A stretch of 60,639 nucleotides of DNA from Lachnospiraceae bacterium (lineage in GTDB: Bacteria; Bacillota; Clostridia; Lachnospirales; Lachnospiraceae): positions 1 to 60,639 of the forward strand of contig JAAUZD010000028.1 in assembly GCA_014804785.1 (NCBI GenBank). Reading direction: 5' to 3'. Positions 32,180 to 41,024 of the stretch are shown piece after piece. Position 1 is the stretch's first letter, and each line of letters begins with the position of its first letter. The notes beneath the pieces were generated by a model. The model saw only the letters and a program-made list of their open reading frames with translations. It was not told the DNA's origin and searched no databases. Position numbers and translations under genes: made by a program.

Positions 32180-33055
32180 TCATCTTTTCCTCTTGTTTTT
32201 TAGTTCTTCATATAAAACAACATAATTATGATAACGCACCTGGCTGATCTTCCCCTCAGCCAGGGCATCTTTAATGCCGCACACCGGCTCGCTTATATGG
32301 GCGCAGCCTCCAAAACGGCAATTCTTTTCATATTCTGCAAATTCCGGATAATACCCCTGCAATTCCTCTTTTTCCATCTCCCCAAGGCTTAAGGAGGTAA
32401 ATCCGGGTGTATCCATAATGAAGGTATCTTCATCAAGTGCGAACAACTGGGCATGTCTGGTCGTGTGCTTTCCCCGGTCAATCTTACGGCTGATCTCACC
32501 AGTCTCCATGTTGGCTTCGGGATAGAGAGCATTGATAATCGTCGATTTTCCTACGCCGCTGGGTCCTGCTACTACCGTAGTCTTTCCTTTCAGGCACTTT
32601 CTGATTTCATCCATTCCCTGTCTGCCGATGCCGCTCACAAATAACACCTGATATCCGCACCTTCCATATGCCTCCTCTAACTCACGCCGTTCTTCCGGGG
32701 CGGCAATATCCTTCTTATTGAAGCAGATGACAGCTTTGAGTTTCTGCTTTTCCATGGTAATCAGGAAGCGGTCTAAGAGATTGTAGTTGGGATTGGGTTT
32801 TACAATCGCAAAAATCACCAGTGCCTGATCGATATTGGCAGATGCCGGTCTGATGAGTGCATTGCGCCTTGGCAGAATCTGGACGATGTTCCCCGTCAAA
32901 GGTGTTTCGTCTGTCAGTTCGATTTCCACATCATCCCCCACCAGGGGCTTTATCTTGTCTTTTCTGAAAATTCCCTTCGCCTTGCATTCTACCAGTCCGG
33001 CAGAAGTATGGACGTAATAAAAACCGGCAATCCCCTTGATGATCTTCCCATTCAT
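32180..33055 (-). CDS. rsgA: ribosome biogenesis GTPase RsgA
   Basis: 291 residues from the ATG at 33055 (a TTG nine codons upstream lies inside the kinase gene). An N-terminal OB domain is followed by a circularly permuted GTPase domain: NKKD (113-116), GPSGVGKST (164-172) and DTPG (215-218). A zinc knuckle with Cys246, Cys251, His253 and Cys259 ends the protein. RsgA helps mature the 30S subunit. It is the last gene of the operon, ending at 32021-32045. The neighbours rpe and thiN, which often follow rsgA in Clostridia, are absent here. Confidence 0.95.
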   Translation of the reverse strand: MNGKIIKGIAGFYYVHTSAGLVECKAKGIFRKDKIKPLVGDDVEIELTDETPLTGNIVQILPRRNALIRPASANIDQALVIFAIVKPNPNYNLLDRFLITMEKQKLKAVICFNKKDIAAPEERRELEEAYGRCGYQVLFVSGIGRQGMDEIRKCLKGKTTVVAGPSGVGKSTIINALYPEANMETGEISRKIDRGKHTTRHAQLFALDEDTFIMDTPGFTSLSLGEMEKEELQGYYPEFAEYEKNCRFGGCAHISEPVCGIKDALAEGKISQVRYHNYVVLYEELKNKRKR

Positions 33056-33068
33056 AACACACGTAATC

Positions 33069-35273
33069 CTATTCTGCGGCAAACTGGACGGGTCTTCTGA
33101 TTTCTTTATTCTCAGAAGTTCCCTCTATCGTAACTGTATTGCCATCCTCATCGGTAACGGTGTTGGTTTCCGTGGTATTCACATACTGGAAAAGAACATA
33201 TCCCGTTCCCACTTTTATTCCTGTGATATTCTGCTGCTGCACTGGAAAAGATGCTGTCTGCGTGCTTAAAAGCTGGGTCCCATCGTCCGCCATCAGTGTG
33301 ACCGTCACCATTGTACCGGATTTATAACCCGGATCCTCCTCAGGGGTCGGTCCTGAAATACTGTCTGTAAATTTGTAGGTTGCCTGAGCAGGTCCCAGGC
33401 TGATGCTTATATCCACTTTGGTTCCCTCCTCCACATAGGAACCTACAGAATAGCTCTGATAACATACCAGACCTGACAAGTCTGGGTTTTCATGGTTGAC
33501 CTCTGTGACAACGCCCATATCAAGCTTTGCTTCCACCAGCATTGCCATCGCTTCTTCTTCACTTTTTCCCATCAAATCTGGCACTCTGACTTTCGCATTT
33601 TCTTCCCCCATGCTGATTCTGATGGTAACTGCTGTCCCGCTGGGTGCCTTTGATCCCGCGGAAGGTGACTGCGTGATAATATTCCCTTCTTTAATATAGG
33701 GATCATATCCACTGGTTTTGCTGACCTCGAATCCTTCCTTGCTCAAGGTAGCTACAGCCTCTGCCTCCGACATACCTACCACATCAGGTATCTCCACGCC
33801 TTCAGACCCAGCGCTCACTGTCAGAATCACATTATCTCCTTCCGTAATCATCGTCCCAGCCTTCACGCTTGCTTCCATGACAATTCCCGCTTCATACTGG
33901 GTGCTCTCTTCATACTCGATTTCAGGTGTTAAACCTAAATTTAATAATTGAACTTTGACGTCATCTACATTTTTCCCGACAACTTCAATCATCTCAACCT
34001 GCTCTTTTTCTTCTTCCTGTTCTTCCGTCTGCTCACTGCTTTTGCCAAATAAATCAAACTCATCAAAAAGCCCAAAGGCATTTCCCACAAGGAACAGGAC
34101 GATACAGCCAATCAGAATTGCTGCTATGACGGCAAGAGTAGTGGTAATCCGTTCCATCTTGGGATCGTAATCATCTTCCTCTTCTTCGTCGTCTTCTTCA
34201 TCTTCATCCTCGTAATACTCATATTCGGACTCGTAATACTCCTCTTCTTCGTCTTCTTCGTCTTCATCCTCTTCTTCAATGATATATCTTTTCTTTGCAG
34301 ATTTTTTCACATCTGCCTCTTTGCGAAGATGCATGGCTTCTTCCATGCTGTTTCTGTGTTTCGACTGTTTTTTGATTCTTTCCATATCATTATCGGTAAT
34401 CATCTTGGTAGAGCCATCCTCATCTGGATTAATTACCTTGACAAAATCTTCATCCGGCGTCATAAGGGATTGCTTTAAATCCACAATTAATTCTCCCATA
34501 GACTGATATCTGCGGTCCGGGCTCTTCTGGCAGCATTTAAATACAATCTGTTCCACGCTGACCGGAATCTCCGAAATATATTCCCTGGGTGAAGGCATCT
34601 CCTCTTGGATATGCTTGATGGCGATTGCAACCGTCGTCTCTCCGTTGAAAGGCACTCTGCCCGTCAGCATTTCGAACATGGTAACGCCAAGGGAATAAAT
34701 ATCGCTCTTTTCATCGGAATATCCGCCCCTTGCCTGCTCCGGGGAAGTGTAATGAACAGAGCCCATAACATTTGACGTGATTGTGTTGCTAGTGGCGGCT
34801 TTGGCGATTCCAAAGTCAGTCACCTTTACCTTTCCTTCCTTGGAAATAATAATGTTCTGCGGTTTGATATCTCTGTGAATGATATGGTTATTGTGAGCCG
34901 CTTCAATTCCCATACTCACCTGAATTGCAATACTGACAGCTTCCTTCACGGAAAGTCTTGCTTTCTTTTCAATATATTTTTTCAGGGTAATCCCCTCTAC
35001 CAATTCCATTACGATAAAGTAGATTCCGTTTTCTTCCCCTACATCATATACATTTACGATATTGGGATGCGCCAGACCTGCCGCTGCCTGAGCCTCAATT
35101 CTGAATTTCGATACAAAATTGGCGTTTTCGCTGAATTCCTGTTTTAAGACCTTCGCTGCCACCAGGCGGTTCAGCTTATGGTCCTTTGCTTTATAAACGT
35201 CAGACATGCCGCCTGTGCCAATCTTTTCCAGTATTTCGTATCTGTCTCCGATTATCATTCCTATTTTAATCAT
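33069..35273 (-). CDS. prkC: PASTA-domain Ser/Thr protein kinase
   Basis: 734 residues. The kinase domain (about 11-270) has GTGGMSDV, Lys41, HRDIKPQN (133-140) and DFG (153-155). A long acidic linker, mostly Glu/Asp/Tyr (about 335-380), precedes one membrane helix (about 388-408). The outside part has three clear PASTA domains, each with the VPDV/VPDLMG pattern, and a C-terminal domain. PASTA parts bind muropeptides or lipid II, so the kinase links wall status to cytoplasmic phosphorylation. The cognate phosphatase gene is next to it (18-base gap). The very acidic juxtamembrane run is unusually long. Confidence 0.95.
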   Translation of the reverse strand: MIKIGMIIGDRYEILEKIGTGGMSDVYKAKDHKLNRLVAAKVLKQEFSENANFVSKFRIEAQAAAGLAHPNIVNVYDVGEENGIYFIVMELVEGITLKKYIEKKARLSVKEAVSIAIQVSMGIEAAHNNHIIHRDIKPQNIIISKEGKVKVTDFGIAKAATSNTITSNVMGSVHYTSPEQARGGYSDEKSDIYSLGVTMFEMLTGRVPFNGETTVAIAIKHIQEEMPSPREYISEIPVSVEQIVFKCCQKSPDRRYQSMGELIVDLKQSLMTPDEDFVKVINPDEDGSTKMITDNDMERIKKQSKHRNSMEEAMHLRKEADVKKSAKKRYIIEEEDEDEEDEEEEYYESEYEYYEDEDEEDDEEEEDDYDPKMERITTTLAVIAAILIGCIVLFLVGNAFGLFDEFDLFGKSSEQTEEQEEEKEQVEMIEVVGKNVDDVKVQLLNLGLTPEIEYEESTQYEAGIVMEASVKAGTMITEGDNVILTVSAGSEGVEIPDVVGMSEAEAVATLSKEGFEVSKTSGYDPYIKEGNIITQSPSAGSKAPSGTAVTIRISMGEENAKVRVPDLMGKSEEEAMAMLVEAKLDMGVVTEVNHENPDLSGLVCYQSYSVGSYVEEGTKVDISISLGPAQATYKFTDSISGPTPEEDPGYKSGTMVTVTLMADDGTQLLSTQTASFPVQQQNITGIKVGTGYVLFQYVNTTETNTVTDEDGNTVTIEGTSENKEIRRPVQFAAE

Positions 35274-35290
35274 ATCTACCTCTTACACCA

Positions 35291-36025
35291 TTATTCTTTT
35301 GCGAATGCATTTATCAATATGACCGCAATATTATCTTTTCCGCCATTACGATTGGCGGCTTCCACCAGTTTTTCAGCTCTCTCTTCCAGAGAAGTATATT
35401 CTTTTACAATTTCGCTGATTTCTTTATCTTCCAGCATATTGGTCAGACCATCGGAACACATGAGTACGATATCTCCCGGTCGCAGTTCCTCATGAAAAAA
35501 ATCGATTTCCACTGTGTCCAGTGCGCCGATAGCTCTGGTAATTATATTTTTATCAGGATGGTTCCTCGCCGCTGCACGGTCAAGACCGCCCATGCGGATC
35601 ATTTCTTCTACCAAGGAATGATCTCTGGTAATCTGCCTTATTTCATCATTTATGATGTAAAGCCTGCTGTCTCCCACATTTGCCACCTGCAGATAATGTC
35701 CAAGGCAGGTTGCCACAACCACAGTGCTGCCCATTCCATAAAGCTTGCTATCTTCCTTTGCCTTTCGCCGGATCTGGTCATTGGCCGCCATGACCGCCTT
35801 TCCCAGAATCCTGACCGGATTCTTTTCAAAGCATCCTCTGATTTCCCTGACCATGGTTTCCACAGTGCATTTGGATGCATAATCTCCTGCATTATGCCCT
35901 CCCATGCCATCAGCCACAATGAAAACATTGGGAAGATTACCCAACGAGGTCTCCGATACATATACAAAATCCTGATTTAATTTTCGTTTTTTTCCTATAT
36001 CCGTCACCGAAAAGGATCGTAACAC
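35291..36025 (-). CDS. prpC: PP2C-type Ser/Thr protein phosphatase
   Basis: 244 residues from GTG at 36025, six bases behind GGAGGT. PP2C metal and catalytic motifs are present: RKLNQDFVYV, VADGMGGHNAGDYASK, VGDSRLYII, RDHSLVEEM, MCSDGLTNML and GGKDNIAVILI. It reverses phosphorylation by the adjacent PASTA kinase. It is 11 bases downstream of rlmN in the same operon. Confidence 0.95.
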   Translation of the reverse strand: MLRSFSVTDIGKKRKLNQDFVYVSETSLGNLPNVFIVADGMGGHNAGDYASKCTVETMVREIRGCFEKNPVRILGKAVMAANDQIRRKAKEDSKLYGMGSTVVVATCLGHYLQVANVGDSRLYIINDEIRQITRDHSLVEEMIRMGGLDRAAARNHPDKNIITRAIGALDTVEIDFFHEELRPGDIVLMCSDGLTNMLEDKEISEIVKEYTSLEERAEKLVEAANRNGGKDNIAVILINAFAKE

Positions 36026-36036
36026 GGTTTTACCTC

Positions 36037-37068
36037 CTACTGCAATGCCTTTTGTCTTCTCCGAAGTTGTCCGCATGCACCGTCAATATCTCTTCCCATT
36101 TCCCTTCTAATAGTAACATTTATTCCATTTTTTGCAAGTTTATTTTTAAATGCATCGATAAAAGAAGCCTTGGACTGTACGAAATCCCGCTCTTTTATGG
36201 GATTTACCGGTATTAAATTCACATGACAATTTAAATTTCTAATAAGCCTCACAAGTTCTTCGGCGTCCTCTAAGTTATCATTAACACCGCTCACCAGTGA
36301 ATATTCAAAGGTGATCCTTCTGCCCGTCTTATCAAAATAATATGCACATGTCTCCATCAGTTCTGCAATGGAGTATCTGTTCGCCACAGGCATCAGCCTT
36401 CTTCTCTTTTCATCTGTAGTCGCGTGAAGCGACAGGGCCAGGGTAATCTGCAGCCTCCTATCCGCCAGCTGCCGCATCTGGGGCACCAGTCCGCAGGTGG
36501 AAACGGTAATGTTTCGCTGGCTGATATGTAATCCATTTTCATCTGTTATAAGTGTTAGAAACTTTAAAAGATTATCAAAATTATCTAAGGGCTCTCCCGT
36601 TCCCATCACCACCACATTGGAAACCCTCTCACCCGTCAGCAGGGTAATAGCATATACCTGATCCAGCATTTCCGAAGGCTCCAAAGAGCGTTCCAGTCCG
36701 TCCAGGGTAGATGCACAGAATGCACATCCCATACGGCAGCCCACCTGTGAGGAAATGCATACGCTGTTTCCATGTTTATACCTCATAAAGACGCTCTCCA
36801 CCATCTTCCCGTCCCCAAGTTCAAAGAGATACTTTCTTGTTCCGTCTATGGCTGACTCCTGCACGCATACCTGCTTTAATGCCGTAAAAGAATACCTTTC
36901 GGAAAGCTTTTCCCTTAGGGAAAGCGGAAGATTCGTCATCTCATCAAAACTGCGGGCAAGCTTTTCGTGCATCCACTGATAAATCTGCTTCGCCCTAAAT
37001 GGCTTTTCCCCAAGCAGTTCCATTTCTTTCTTAAGTTCTTCTAATGTGAAAGATTTAATATCCTGCAT
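36037..37068 (-). CDS. rlmN: dual-specificity 23S rRNA/tRNA methyltransferase RlmN
   Basis: 343 residues. The radical-SAM cluster is C111-RMG-C115-AF-C118, the SAM-binding GEPLDN follows, and the C-terminal catalytic Cys332 (DGACGQLRRR) is conserved. The enzyme methylates A2503 of 23S rRNA and A37 of some tRNAs. It lies 21 bases from rsmB. Confidence 0.95.
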   Translation of the reverse strand: MQDIKSFTLEELKKEMELLGEKPFRAKQIYQWMHEKLARSFDEMTNLPLSLREKLSERYSFTALKQVCVQESAIDGTRKYLFELGDGKMVESVFMRYKHGNSVCISSQVGCRMGCAFCASTLDGLERSLEPSEMLDQVYAITLLTGERVSNVVVMGTGEPLDNFDNLLKFLTLITDENGLHISQRNITVSTCGLVPQMRQLADRRLQITLALSLHATTDEKRRRLMPVANRYSIAELMETCAYYFDKTGRRITFEYSLVSGVNDNLEDAEELVRLIRNLNCHVNLIPVNPIKERDFVQSKASFIDAFKNKLAKNGINVTIRREMGRDIDGACGQLRRRQKALQ

Positions 37069-37089
37069 TTTCTATCATCTGCTTTCTTT

Positions 37090-38454
37090 TCATTCCTTGC
37101 GGCGCAGCCTTGCCAGGAAGAAACCATCCGTTTCGTGTATTCCCGGAAAAAGCTGCAGCATCCCATCTTTGCCTTCCTCCAAAAGAGCCTCTGGAAGAAA
37201 AGGTGTAAGACTTTCAAGTTCAAATGGATAATGCTCTAAGATCCATTCTACCATATGGTCATTTTCATCGGGATTGATGGTACAAGTGCTGTATATCATC
37301 ACACCTCCCGGCTTTACATACTGCCATACTACATCCAGAATCTGCCGCTGGAGCCTTACAAGTTCTCCCATCCCATCCTCGGTCATGCGGTACTTGATAT
37401 CCCGCTTTTTCCCCATAATACCAAGCCCCGAACAGGGTAGGTCCGCTAAAACCACATCCGCTCTGCCAAGCAGAGTTTCATCCATCTTGCAGGCATCATA
37501 CACCTGGGGCTCTATATTTTGATAACCCATTCTTTCTATATTATCTCTAATCAGCGACACCTTATACTCTGATAAATCTCTTGCAATCACTTTTCCCGAT
37601 CCAGACAGCTTTTCCGCCATATGCATGGATTTTCCACCGGGAGCAGCACATACATCCACCACCAGAAAATCATCGATAACACCTGTTTTGCATACTCCTG
37701 CCGCCTCTGCCACCAGCATACTGCTCACATCCTGAACCGTAAACCATCCCTCTTCATAACCGGGCAGATTTTTGATTCCACTTGCATGATCTATCAGATA
37801 CGCATAAGGAAAATACCCATGTTCTTTTATCTCTACGCCTGCCTCTTTCAGCTTCTCAATCCATGCATTTTTTTCCGTGCTCTTCAGCTCTTCCCGCAAG
37901 CGCACAGTTACCGGATGCTCCTTTAAGAGATCCTCCAGCATAGCCCATGTCTTTTCCTTCCCATAGGAGAAAATCCACTTTTCAATCAACCACTCCGGCA
38001 TGGAATATCTGACGGAAAGATATTGCTTCTCGTTTTCATTTCGGTCCGGATAAGGAAGCTTTTCCTTGCTCCTTGCAATATTCCTTAAGACTCCATTGAC
38101 AAAACCGGATAACCCCTTAAATCCCCGCTTCCCTGCCAGCTTCACCGCTTCATTACAGACGGCTCCATCCGGAATACTGTCCATAAAGAGCATCTGATAG
38201 ACACTCATCCGCAGCAAATTCCTGATCAGGGGCTTCATCCGAGAAACGGGTACTTTGGAGAACTGATCCAGAATGTAATCTATCTGAATCAGCCGCTCCA
38301 AGGTACCCTCCGCCATTCTCTTTACAAAAGCCTTATCCCTGGTCTTGCTATAATTATATTTATCAAGCACATCCCTGATTACAAGATGGCTGTAAATCCC
38401 TTTTTCCAGAACCTCCATCAGCACATCGAGAACCAGTTCTCTTGTATTATCCAC
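37090..38454 (-). CDS. rsmB: 16S rRNA (cytosine-967-C5)-methyltransferase RsmB
   Basis: 454 residues from a GTG chosen because AAAGGAAAG lies about eleven bases upstream and the family begins with a NTRE-type segment. An N-terminal NusB-like helical domain is followed by a Rossmann methyltransferase domain with VDVCAAPGGKSMHMA, DLPCSGLG and the catalytic Cys in YSTCTINPDEN. It acts in the operon between the Zn-peptidase and rlmN. Confidence 0.93.
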   Translation of the reverse strand: MDNTRELVLDVLMEVLEKGIYSHLVIRDVLDKYNYSKTRDKAFVKRMAEGTLERLIQIDYILDQFSKVPVSRMKPLIRNLLRMSVYQMLFMDSIPDGAVCNEAVKLAGKRGFKGLSGFVNGVLRNIARSKEKLPYPDRNENEKQYLSVRYSMPEWLIEKWIFSYGKEKTWAMLEDLLKEHPVTVRLREELKSTEKNAWIEKLKEAGVEIKEHGYFPYAYLIDHASGIKNLPGYEEGWFTVQDVSSMLVAEAAGVCKTGVIDDFLVVDVCAAPGGKSMHMAEKLSGSGKVIARDLSEYKVSLIRDNIERMGYQNIEPQVYDACKMDETLLGRADVVLADLPCSGLGIMGKKRDIKYRMTEDGMGELVRLQRQILDVVWQYVKPGGVMIYSTCTINPDENDHMVEWILEHYPFELESLTPFLPEALLEEGKDGMLQLFPGIHETDGFFLARLRRKE

Positions 38455-38503
38455 CGCTAGCAACTTTCCTTTCTGACTAAACTGTTATGCCAGTATGCCC
38501 TCG

Positions 38504-39226
38504 CTAATCTCTTCTCCGCCTGTTTCCCGAAAGAATTACCAGCCTTAAAAGCTGTAAAATAGAAGAAGCCGCAGCTGCAACATAAGTGAGCGCTGCCGCA
38601 CCAAGCACGCGTCTGCAGTCCCCCACCTCGTCCTCACTCATCAGACCATAGCTTCCAAGCATTTTAAGGGCTCTCCCAGAAGCATTGAACTCAACCGGCA
38701 AAGTAATAACCTGAAACAGGACCGCAAGAGCAAACACCCATATCCCAATCTCCGCCAGTGAAAAATAACCGCCGCCGGGAAGTTCAAAACCAATCCCCAG
38801 AACCAGTCCCAGAATCACTATGGGAAGTCCCAGCCGGGAACCGATATTCGCTGCAGGCACTAAGGCAGAACGAATCTTTAAGGGCAGATACCCTTCCTTA
38901 TGCTGCAAGGCATGTCCGCACTCATGGGCTGCCACGCCGATAGCTGCCACAGAATTGGAACCATAAACAGTATCAGACAGTCTTAAGACCTTTTGAGAAG
39001 GGTCATAATGATCTGTCAGATTTCCCGCCACATGCTGAATCTGCACATCGTGAATACCCGACATCTGCAGAATCCTCTGTGCCGCCTCTGCCCCCGTGAT
39101 GCCTCTCTTTGACCTTATCTTTGCATATTTACTGTATGTGCTGTTCACACGGGAACTTGCCAAAATACATAAAAGTGCGCCAATCAAGACCAAAATATAA
39201 GTGGGATCAAAATAATATCCTAACAT
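38504..39226 (-). CDS. membrane zinc metallopeptidase (YugP-like)
   Basis: 240 residues with an N-terminal membrane helix (about 9-24), the zinc motif HECGHALQH (101-109) and two or three further helices. This family of neutral zinc peptidases is common in Firmicutes within this operon. The substrate is unknown. It begins three bases after fmt ends. Confidence 0.9.
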   Translation of the reverse strand: MLGYYFDPTYILVLIGALLCILASSRVNSTYSKYAKIRSKRGITGAEAAQRILQMSGIHDVQIQHVAGNLTDHYDPSQKVLRLSDTVYGSNSVAAIGVAAHECGHALQHKEGYLPLKIRSALVPAANIGSRLGLPIVILGLVLGIGFELPGGGYFSLAEIGIWVFALAVLFQVITLPVEFNASGRALKMLGSYGLMSEDEVGDCRRVLGAAALTYVAAAASSILQLLRLVILSGNRRRRD

Positions 39227-39229
39227 TCT

Positions 39230-40186
39230 TTATCGTTCTCCTTCCCCGCCGAGCATCATCCCCGGCGCTATCGCATAACCGGCCAGAAACTCTCTGACAG
39301 TCATACGCCTCTTTCCTTCCAGCTGCAAAGACCGGATGCGCAGAATCCCTTTACCGGTGGCTACGTCAAAGTAATCCTTTTCCACACCTGCTACACATCC
39401 CGGTTGATTCTCATCTTTTCCGTCTTCCGGCTCCTCTATCACGTCCGCCTCCCAGATTTTCAGAGTTTTCCCGCGATAGAAGGTATACGCGCTGGGCCAG
39501 GAATTTAAGCCCCGCACCAGTCGCTCAAGTTCTTTGGCATCCTTCTCCCAGTCCATTCGTCCCATGGACTTTGTCAACTTGGAGGCATAGGAAGAGCGCT
39601 CATCATCCTGCTTTTGGGGTGTCACTTCCCCTTTTTCAATCTTAGAAAGGGCTTCTACCACCAGCCAAGCGCCTGCCTCCATCAATTTATCATGCAGGCT
39701 TTCACCTGTTTCTTTTGCATCGATGGGAACCACCGTCTTTAAGAGTATATCTCCTGTATCGAGCCCTTTTTCCATCTGCTGGATGGTAACGCCGGTTTCC
39801 TTTTCTCCATTTAAAATCACCCACTGAATCGGCGCAGCGCCCCGATATGCCGGAAGAAGGGATGCATGAATATTGATACATCCAAACTTGGGCATATTCA
39901 GGATTTCCTCCGACAAAAGCTGACCAAAAGCTGCAACCACAAAGATATCCGCCGGATAGGACGCAAGCTGCTCCACCGCCTCTTTCTCTTTGATTTTAAC
40001 CGGCTGGAACACAGGTATGCCGTGCCGGAGCGCACACTCTTTTACCGGCGTCATCTGCACTTCCTTCCCTCTTCCCTTTTGCTTATCCGGCTGAGTGACC
40101 ACAGCGCTCACCTCATGTCCTGCCTTTAGGATTGCCTCTAAAGGCGCTACTGCAAAATCCGGGGTACCCATATATACAATCTTCAT
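39230..40186 (-). CDS. fmt: methionyl-tRNA formyltransferase
   Basis: 318 residues; MKIVYMGTPDFAV start, the formyl-THF-binding and catalytic segment NIHASLLPAYRGAAPIQW and GVTIQQMEKGLDTGDIL. It formylates initiator Met-tRNA, working with deformylase (def) upstream. The C-terminal domain is standard. Confidence 0.95.
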   Translation of the reverse strand: MKIVYMGTPDFAVAPLEAILKAGHEVSAVVTQPDKQKGRGKEVQMTPVKECALRHGIPVFQPVKIKEKEAVEQLASYPADIFVVAAFGQLLSEEILNMPKFGCINIHASLLPAYRGAAPIQWVILNGEKETGVTIQQMEKGLDTGDILLKTVVPIDAKETGESLHDKLMEAGAWLVVEALSKIEKGEVTPQKQDDERSSYASKLTKSMGRMDWEKDAKELERLVRGLNSWPSAYTFYRGKTLKIWEADVIEEPEDGKDENQPGCVAGVEKDYFDVATGKGILRIRSLQLEGKRRMTVREFLAGYAIAPGMMLGGEGER

Positions 40187-40372
40187 GTTTTTCCTCCAAT
40201 CAAAGACCCCGCCGCATGCAGTGGGGCAACAAATTTGAAACGCCTAAGGGGGGGTATTTGATCCTCGCGGCAGTCGCCAAATGCCTGCAAGCAGCCACCT
40301 GGCTCGTTGCTTGCGGGAATAACAGGTGATATTTTAACTCAAGTACCGCAAATTTCTCTGCTTCGCACCTGC
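40187..40372. other. gap between def and fmt
   Basis: 186 bases with GC-rich short palindromic pieces (near 40205-40330) and no gene. On the minus strand it may form structured mRNA. No known element is recognised. Confidence 0.4.
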
Positions 40373-40855
40373 TTATTCTTCCTGCTCATACAAATCCGCA
40401 GTATTCATCAGTTCCCCTTCCACTCTTTCCACATAAAGATGACCATCCAGGTGCTCCAATTCGTGGCAGATGGCACGGGCAAGCAACTCTGTTCCCTCCA
40501 GTTCAAAAGGCTCCAGATCTTCATCATAGGCTTTCACCTTCACATAATTCGGTCTTGTCACGATACCAGTCTTTCCGGGGACACTTAAGCATCCTTCATT
40601 CCCGGTCTGTTCTCCGCTGCTTTCCAAAATCACAGGATTGATCAGAAGAAGGGGATTTTCTCCCGTCACATCTATGACAACGATCCTCTTTAGTATGCCC
40701 ACCTGCGGCGCCGCCAGTCCCACACCGTCCGCTTCATACATAGTGTCGAACATATCATCAATCAACTCTCTCGTCCGGTCCGTCATCTCCTTTACTTCCT
40801 TACATGTCTTATTCAAAACCGGATCCCCTATTTCTCTTATGTTTCTGATTGCCAT
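40373..40855 (-). CDS. def: peptide deformylase
   Basis: 160 residues with all three motifs: GVGLAAPQVG, EGCLSVPG and HELEHLDG (His-Glu-x-x-His). It removes the formyl group from new proteins. RBS GGGAGAAG. Confidence 0.95.
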   Translation of the reverse strand: MAIRNIREIGDPVLNKTCKEVKEMTDRTRELIDDMFDTMYEADGVGLAAPQVGILKRIVVIDVTGENPLLLINPVILESSGEQTGNEGCLSVPGKTGIVTRPNYVKVKAYDEDLEPFELEGTELLARAICHELEHLDGHLYVERVEGELMNTADLYEQEE

Positions 40856-40870
40856 TTTCTTCTCCCTTGT

Positions 40871-41006
40871 AACTGTTCAGTACCCTCACAGTTACAATGC
40901 AAAATCCATCCTAAATTGCCTGCGGCAATGGGATTTTGCATGCCTGTATCATATTCTTACGGTCTCAGCAGTAAATGCTTCGACCTGTACTGAATAGTTA
41001 ACTTTC
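40871..41006. repeat. palindromic intergenic repeat between priA and def
   Basis: The ends GTAACTGTTCAGTAC and GTACTGAATAGTTAAC are near-complementary, and inside them GCAAAATCC...ATTGCC pairs with GGCAAT...GGATTTTGC. The whole can fold into one long hairpin of about 135 bases. A related GAACAGTTACC piece occurs near 59189 next to hemZ. This looks like a MITE or REP-type chromosomal repeat. Confidence 0.6.
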
Positions 41007-41024
41007 CTTTCTATATTAATATTA

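Noticed and set aside
35492-35980. Plus-strand 162-codon frame
   Set aside because: Shadow of the PP2C gene on the other strand; no start signal.
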